Under the pieces are notes generated by a model. It saw only the letters and a list, made by a program, of their open reading frames with translations, searched no databases and had not been told where the DNA came from. A DNA stretch of 8,833 nt from Bacteroidales bacterium. Lineage in GTDB: Bacteria; Bacteroidota; Bacteroidia; Bacteroidales; JAOZVK01. This document shows, in pieces, positions 6,479-8,833 of the stretch. Position numbers and translations under genes: made by a program. How positions within the stretch are numbered: position 1 is the first letter of the stretch; every line of letters begins with the position of its first letter. The stretch spans positions 1 through 8,833 of the forward strand of contig JAOZVK010000224.1 in NCBI GenBank assembly GCA_029938185.1. Direction: 5' to 3'.

Positions 6479-6630
6479 CAATTTTAGGCTACCCCTCGTA
6501 AAGTTGGACAGTGTTGTTTATCAGGTATTTCATAACAGGATAGAAATCAATCATGTTAATCCTGTAAATCCTGTAAATCCTGTCAAAAAAATAAAATAAT
6601 GTCCAATATTAAACGTGTAGCCCAATTTTA
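6479..6630. mobile_element. MITE-like insertion with 8-bp target duplication
   Basis: A 136-bp element (6487-6622) begins GGCTACCCCTCGTAAAGTTG plus GACA and ends with the near-complement TGTCCAATATTAAACGTGTA plus GCC. It is flanked on both sides by CAATTTTA (6479-6486 and 6623-6630), as expected for a target duplication. Inside are ACAGGAT (6535-6541) facing ATCCTGT (6559-6565) and a 9-bp tandem repeat. It has no coding capacity, so it would need a transposase from elsewhere. The left end recalls the GTTGGACA ends of some IS3-family elements, but an 8-bp duplication does not fit that family, so I leave it unassigned. Confidence 0.65.
6558..6583 (+). repeat. Tandem 9-bp repeat AATCCTGTA
   Basis: AATCCTGTA is repeated at 6558-6566 and 6567-6575, followed by a partial third unit AATCCTGT (6576-6583) and then C and an A-run. 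It lies inside the MITE-like insertion. Similar AATCCTGT runs are, from memory, scattered through Bacteroidota spacers. Confidence 0.7.
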
Positions 6631-6766
6631 GTTATTTGAATTGATTAAATACTAAAATCGCACAAATGTAATAAAAGAAAATATCTAATTAATATGTTGT
6701 ACAAGTATTCATATAAAATTTGTTTTCTAAACTATTTAGATAAACTAAAATATTGTTTCAATATTG

Positions 6767-6798
6767 TTTGATTTTAAATTTATAAATTACTAACTTTA
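6767..6798 (+). promoter_or_regulatory. Candidate Bacteroidota-type promoter of phoH
   Basis: TTTG (6767-6770) and TAACTTTA (6791-6798) are 20 bp apart. This fits the Bacteroidota housekeeping pattern of a TTTG near -33 and TAnnTTTG near -7, with one mismatch. The expected start of transcription near 6805 would give a leader of roughly 38 nt before the phoH start codon. Confidence 0.4.
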
Positions 6799-6842
6799 GT
6801 TTTTCTTTGTAGTACAAATATAAAAAATATTATTTAATAATT

Positions 6843-7784
6843 ATGGCAGAAAAAATTATATATTTAACAGAAATAAATCCAATTAGCTTATATGGTATTA
6901 ATGATGTGAATGTTGGAATATTAAAACAATATTTTTCAAAGACAAAAATAATTGCAAGAGGTAACAAACTTAAAATAATTGGTAATGATTTGGAAATTGA
7001 AAAATTTGAAGAAAAAGTTAATTTAATAATTAGATTTTTAGAAAAATACAATAAACTAAGCAAAGAAGATATTGAGTTTATTCTTAATAATGACAATAGC
7101 AGTGTAAACAAAACAATTAATCGTCCAGAATTTAATATAATTTTTGGAATTAATGGGAAACCAATAAATGCGAGAACAGATACTCAACAACTAATGGTTG
7201 AGGAGTTTATGAAAAATGATTTAATATTTGCTATAGGTCCTGCAGGAACAGGAAAAACATATATGGCAATTGCACTAGCTGTTAGAGCTTTAAAAAACAA
7301 ACAAGTCAAGCGAATAATTTTAAGCAGACCTGCGGTTGAAGCTGGCGAACATTTAGGTTTTCTTCCTGGAGATTTGAAAGAAAAATTAGACCCATATCTT
7401 CAAGCTTTGTATGATGCTCTTTATGATATGATAGCTCCCAAAAAACTTGATGATTTTATTGAAGAAAAAATAATTCAGATTGCTCCTTTGGCTTTTATGC
7501 GTGGACGTACTTTAAATAATGCTATTGTAATTTTAGATGAAGCTCAAAACACATCAACGAATCAATTAAAAATGTTTTTGACCAGAATGGGCGAGAATGC
7601 AAAATTTATTGTTACAGGAGATATTACTCAAATTGATTTACCAGATAAAAATAAATCAGGATTATTGCAATCAAGAAAAATATTAAAAAATATTGAAGGA
7701 ATTTCAATTATTGAATTTTCATCACAGGATATTGTAAGACACAAACTTGTGAAACGTATTGTTGCAGCATATGAGGAGCTTTAA
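6843..7784 (+). CDS. phoH: PhoH family ATPase
   Basis: This 313-residue cytoplasmic P-loop ATPase is a member of the PhoH/PhoL group, linked to RNA metabolism, where the related YbeZ works near the RNase YbeY. A short N-terminal KH-like part (about 1-75) precedes the ATPase. Visible motifs are Walker A GPAGTGKT (132-139), SRPAVEAGEHLGFLPGDL (161-178), then DPYLQALYDAL (183-193), RGRTLNNA (220-227), Walker B IVILDEAQN (228-236) and the sensor region TRMGENAKFIVTGDITQIDL (247-266). All are intact and the length is usual for the family. ATG at 6843 lies after an A/T-rich leader without Shine-Dalgarno. It stands alone: no ybeY, corC or purC gene is next to it here. A T-rich run follows the stop codon but no hairpin lies directly before it. 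Confidence 0.97.
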   Translation: MAEKIIYLTEINPISLYGINDVNVGILKQYFSKTKIIARGNKLKIIGNDLEIEKFEEKVNLIIRFLEKYNKLSKEDIEFILNNDNSSVNKTINRPEFNIIFGINGKPINARTDTQQLMVEEFMKNDLIFAIGPAGTGKTYMAIALAVRALKNKQVKRIILSRPAVEAGEHLGFLPGDLKEKLDPYLQALYDALYDMIAPKKLDDFIEEKIIQIAPLAFMRGRTLNNAIVILDEAQNTSTNQLKMFLTRMGENAKFIVTGDITQIDLPDKNKSGLLQSRKILKNIEGISIIEFSSQDIVRHKLVKRIVAAYEEL

Positions 7785-7824
7785 TTTTTTGGTTTTTTTA
7801 TATTATGAATATTCAAGTAGTTTT

Positions 7825-7918
7825 ACAAAAGTTTTTCCGCATTCTCATTTATCCAATCAACTGTAATACATTCGTATACAAAAATGTGTAAGCCACATTA
7901 AATAGGTCGAAGACCTTA
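7825..7918 (+). repeat. Full-length 94-bp dispersed repeat (copy C)
   Basis: It runs from ACAAAAGTTTTTC (7825-7837) to an intact right end, GTAAGCCACATTAAATAGGT (7888-7907) and CGAAGACCTTA (7908-7918). The mini-hairpin AGGTC-GAA-GACCT (7904-7916) is perfect. It lies between phoH and the long palindrome, about 40 bp after the phoH stop codon. Confidence 0.8.
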
Positions 7919-7938
7919 GTTTGATCGGAATAGAAAAT

Positions 7939-7991
7939 TTGTGAATTTAACTTTGACAAAGTTTAAAACTTTGTCAAAGTTAAATTCACAA
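7939..7991. repeat. Perfect palindrome with 26-bp arms between convergent genes
   Basis: The arms 7939-7964 and 7966-7991 are exact reverse complements around a single A. Each arm contains a smaller palindrome, AACTTTGACAAAGTT (7949-7963) and AACTTTGTCAAAGTT (7968-7982), so the DNA can form one long stem or two small ones. It sits between phoH and the convergent DUF4293 gene, where a two-way terminator would be expected. There is no clear U-tract on either side, so this role is likely but not proven. Confidence 0.8.
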
Positions 7992-8052
7992 CAAACTATA
8001 CAAATAAACAAGAATATAAGATATGTTTCGAGTCACAACTTTTTTTGTGAAC

Positions 8053-8514
8053 TTATCTTATTCTATCTAAAGAACGAACCAATTTTTCGTCTTTTTTAAT
8101 ACCTCTATTTGCAAGAATTGTAAATATTACAGCAATAATTGGAAATGCCACTGTAAGCTTGTAATTAATAATAGGCTCAATATCAAGCTTTACAAAAGAT
8201 AAATAAAAATATGCTAAACCAAGAGAACCTAACAATAAAATAATATTAACTGTGCATAAACGCATTTGAAGTTTTCGTTTTTTGAATAAAAATATTGTAA
8301 TAATGCTTATTAAGCTTATCACCAAAAAAAGAATACTAAGTGGATACGTGTTTATAACTGCTTCGCTGGCATTTGTTTTCATTAAATAAACTCCTCTGTA
8401 ATTCATAGTATAAATATCTCCTTTTACTAATAAGTCAGCCAAAGGAAAAAAGAAAATCAGAATCATTGTAATAAAAGCAAGAAATAAATAAATTGATTGA
8501 ATACGTTGTATCAT
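8053..8514 (-). CDS. DUF4293 family four-helix membrane protein
   Basis: This 153-residue inner-membrane protein of unknown function belongs to a family found in Bacteroidota. Four hydrophobic helices are visible at about 8-30, 56-77, 86-106 and 117-136. The family signatures are the opening MIQRIQSIYLFLA and the tail DEKLVRSLDRIR (142-153), which ends the protein at the usual point. The loop between helices 1 and 2 (about 31-55) would be periplasmic if the charged tail is cytoplasmic. The start codon is fixed by the conserved MIQRIQS. In other genomes I recall this gene close to rho, but the neighbouring gene lies outside the window. Transcription converges with phoH. No promoter could be assigned. 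Confidence 0.88.
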   Translation of the reverse strand: MIQRIQSIYLFLAFITMILIFFFPLADLLVKGDIYTMNYRGVYLMKTNASEAVINTYPLSILFLVISLISIITIFLFKKRKLQMRLCTVNIILLLGSLGLAYFYLSFVKLDIEPIINYKLTVAFPIIAVIFTILANRGIKKDEKLVRSLDRIR

Positions 8515-8557
8515 TTTTTTATGGTTTATGTTAATTTATAAATTTTTTTGATATTTA

Positions 8558-8626
8558 TTATGCCCGTATAATTTTACTATTTCTAATTTTCAGTCGATTA
8601 AAATACAGAAATAAATTTGGGCATAA
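8558..8626. other. Imperfect long hairpin upstream of the DUF4293 gene
   Basis: TTATGCCC (8558-8565) pairs with GGGCATAA (8619-8626). Within this, TATTTCT (8578-8584) pairs with AGAAATA (8607-8613). The GC-rich tips stand out from the AT-rich surroundings. It lies about 45 bp upstream of the leftward DUF4293 start and could be a terminator of a gene to the right, a leader structure or a small insertion. Confidence 0.4.
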
Positions 8627-8744
8627 ATAAACTTTAGTAGCCACAAATTTATAATTTTATTTTAAATTTATAATTTTTTTAAAGATAAATTCTTAATATA
8701 TTTGCATATTAAGTATTATAATAAAAATTCTCTTTCATTTTGCT

Positions 8745-8832
8745 AAGGTAATTTATTGATTAATAGTACATATAATAGTATTAAAAAAGGTCGAAGACCT
8801 CGTAAGTAATATTAAACAGGTCGAAGACCTTA
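8745..8832 (+). repeat. Dispersed repeat copy with duplicated mini-hairpin
   Basis: AGGTCGAAGACCT occurs perfectly at 8788-8800 and again at 8818-8830, 30 bp apart. Each is preceded by TATTAAA-type sequence, and the second also by GTAAGTAATATTAAAC. A possible left end TAAGGTAATTTA starts at 8745. Either the right end was tandemly duplicated or one element inserted next to another. The window ends one base after the element. Confidence 0.65.
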
Positions 8833-8833
8833 A

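Larger units (their letters stand above)
6219..6842. other. Divergent intergenic region with two repeat insertions
   Basis: This 624-bp spacer separates the divergent DUF62-like and phoH genes and holds no recognisable coding sequence. From left to right it contains copy B of the dispersed repeat (6288-6382), an inverted repeat AAAATTGTAT/ATACAATTTT (6439-6448, 6476-6485), a MITE-like insertion (6487-6622) and the phoH promoter candidate. The insertions probably lengthened an originally shorter promoter region. No clear promoter for the leftward gene was found. Confidence 0.6.
8515..8833. other. Intergenic region at the right edge
   Basis: This 319-bp AT-rich stretch shows no coding sequence. 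It contains an imperfect hairpin (8558-8626), a possible rightward -7 element TATATTTG (8697-8704) without a matching -33 element, and two perfect copies of the AGGTCGAAGACCT hairpin at the very end. A gene probably lies beyond the window, and the edge cuts through the repeat-rich spacer. Confidence 0.5.

Noticed and set aside
6487..6510. End of an IS3-family insertion sequence
   Set aside because: GTAAAGTTGGACA recalls such ends, but the flanking duplication is 8 bp and there is no transposase remnant, so family assignment is not supported.
6830..7111. Hydrophobic open frame antisense to the phoH 5' end
   Set aside because: The apparent membrane protein is the usual artefact of reading lysine- and asparagine-rich codons backwards; phoH is intact over the same DNA.
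8697..8704. Rightward promoter with TATATTTG
   Set aside because: It fits the Bacteroidota -7 pattern, but no -33 element lies at the right distance and no gene follows within the window.

Overview
The window looks like chromosomal DNA of an AT-rich member of the Bacteroidota. The evidence is a DUF4293-type membrane protein, a TPR/SpoIIE phosphatase of the Bacteroidota type, a FecE-class ABC ATPase with the C-terminal extension usual in this phylum, the almost complete lack of Shine-Dalgarno sequences, and a phoH promoter candidate of the Bacteroidota -33/-7 type. Genes are sparse and separated by long AT-rich spacers. No rRNA, tRNA, CRISPR array, transposase gene or origin was recognised.

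Layout: an ABC transporter ATPase (119-1123, +) is followed by about 600 bp without a gene. Then come a large sensor-like TPR/transmembrane/SpoIIE phosphatase (1732-3966, -) and a small GRAM-like protein (4287-4595, -). A translationally overlapping pair follows: a divergent SAM hydroxide adenosyltransferase-like (DUF62) protein (5397-6218, -) and a small ABM-fold protein (5159-5446, -). The window continues with PhoH (6843-7784, +), divergent from the DUF62 gene, and a four-helix DUF4293 protein (8053-8514, -). These genes do not form one pathway. They read as housekeeping or accessory genes in separate short transcription units; only the DUF62-ABM pair is clearly an operon.

The most unusual content lies between the genes. 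A dispersed repeat family of about 94 bp occurs in both orientations, always outside coding sequence. It ends in a mini-hairpin AGGTC-GAA-GACCT preceded by GTAAGCAACATTAAAT, and its other end is ACAAAAGTTTTTC. The two ends are imperfect inverted repeats of each other, so it resembles a MITE or REP-type element. Three members have conserved length (94, 95 and 94 bp). Two more form a nested inverted cluster at 4681-5046, whose centre is a long foldback, and degenerate or partial copies lie near 1290, 4086 and 8745-8832. A second, unrelated MITE-like insertion (6487-6622) has inverted ends and an 8-bp target duplication, CAATTTTA.

Other structured DNA includes a perfect 26-bp-arm palindrome downstream of phoH, twin 20-bp palindromes abutting the SpoIIE stop codon, and a multi-helix stem-loop beside them. 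The best candidate for something undescribed is the 94-bp repeat family. Its mobilising enzyme is not in the window, and its role as parasite, RNA processing site or terminator is open.
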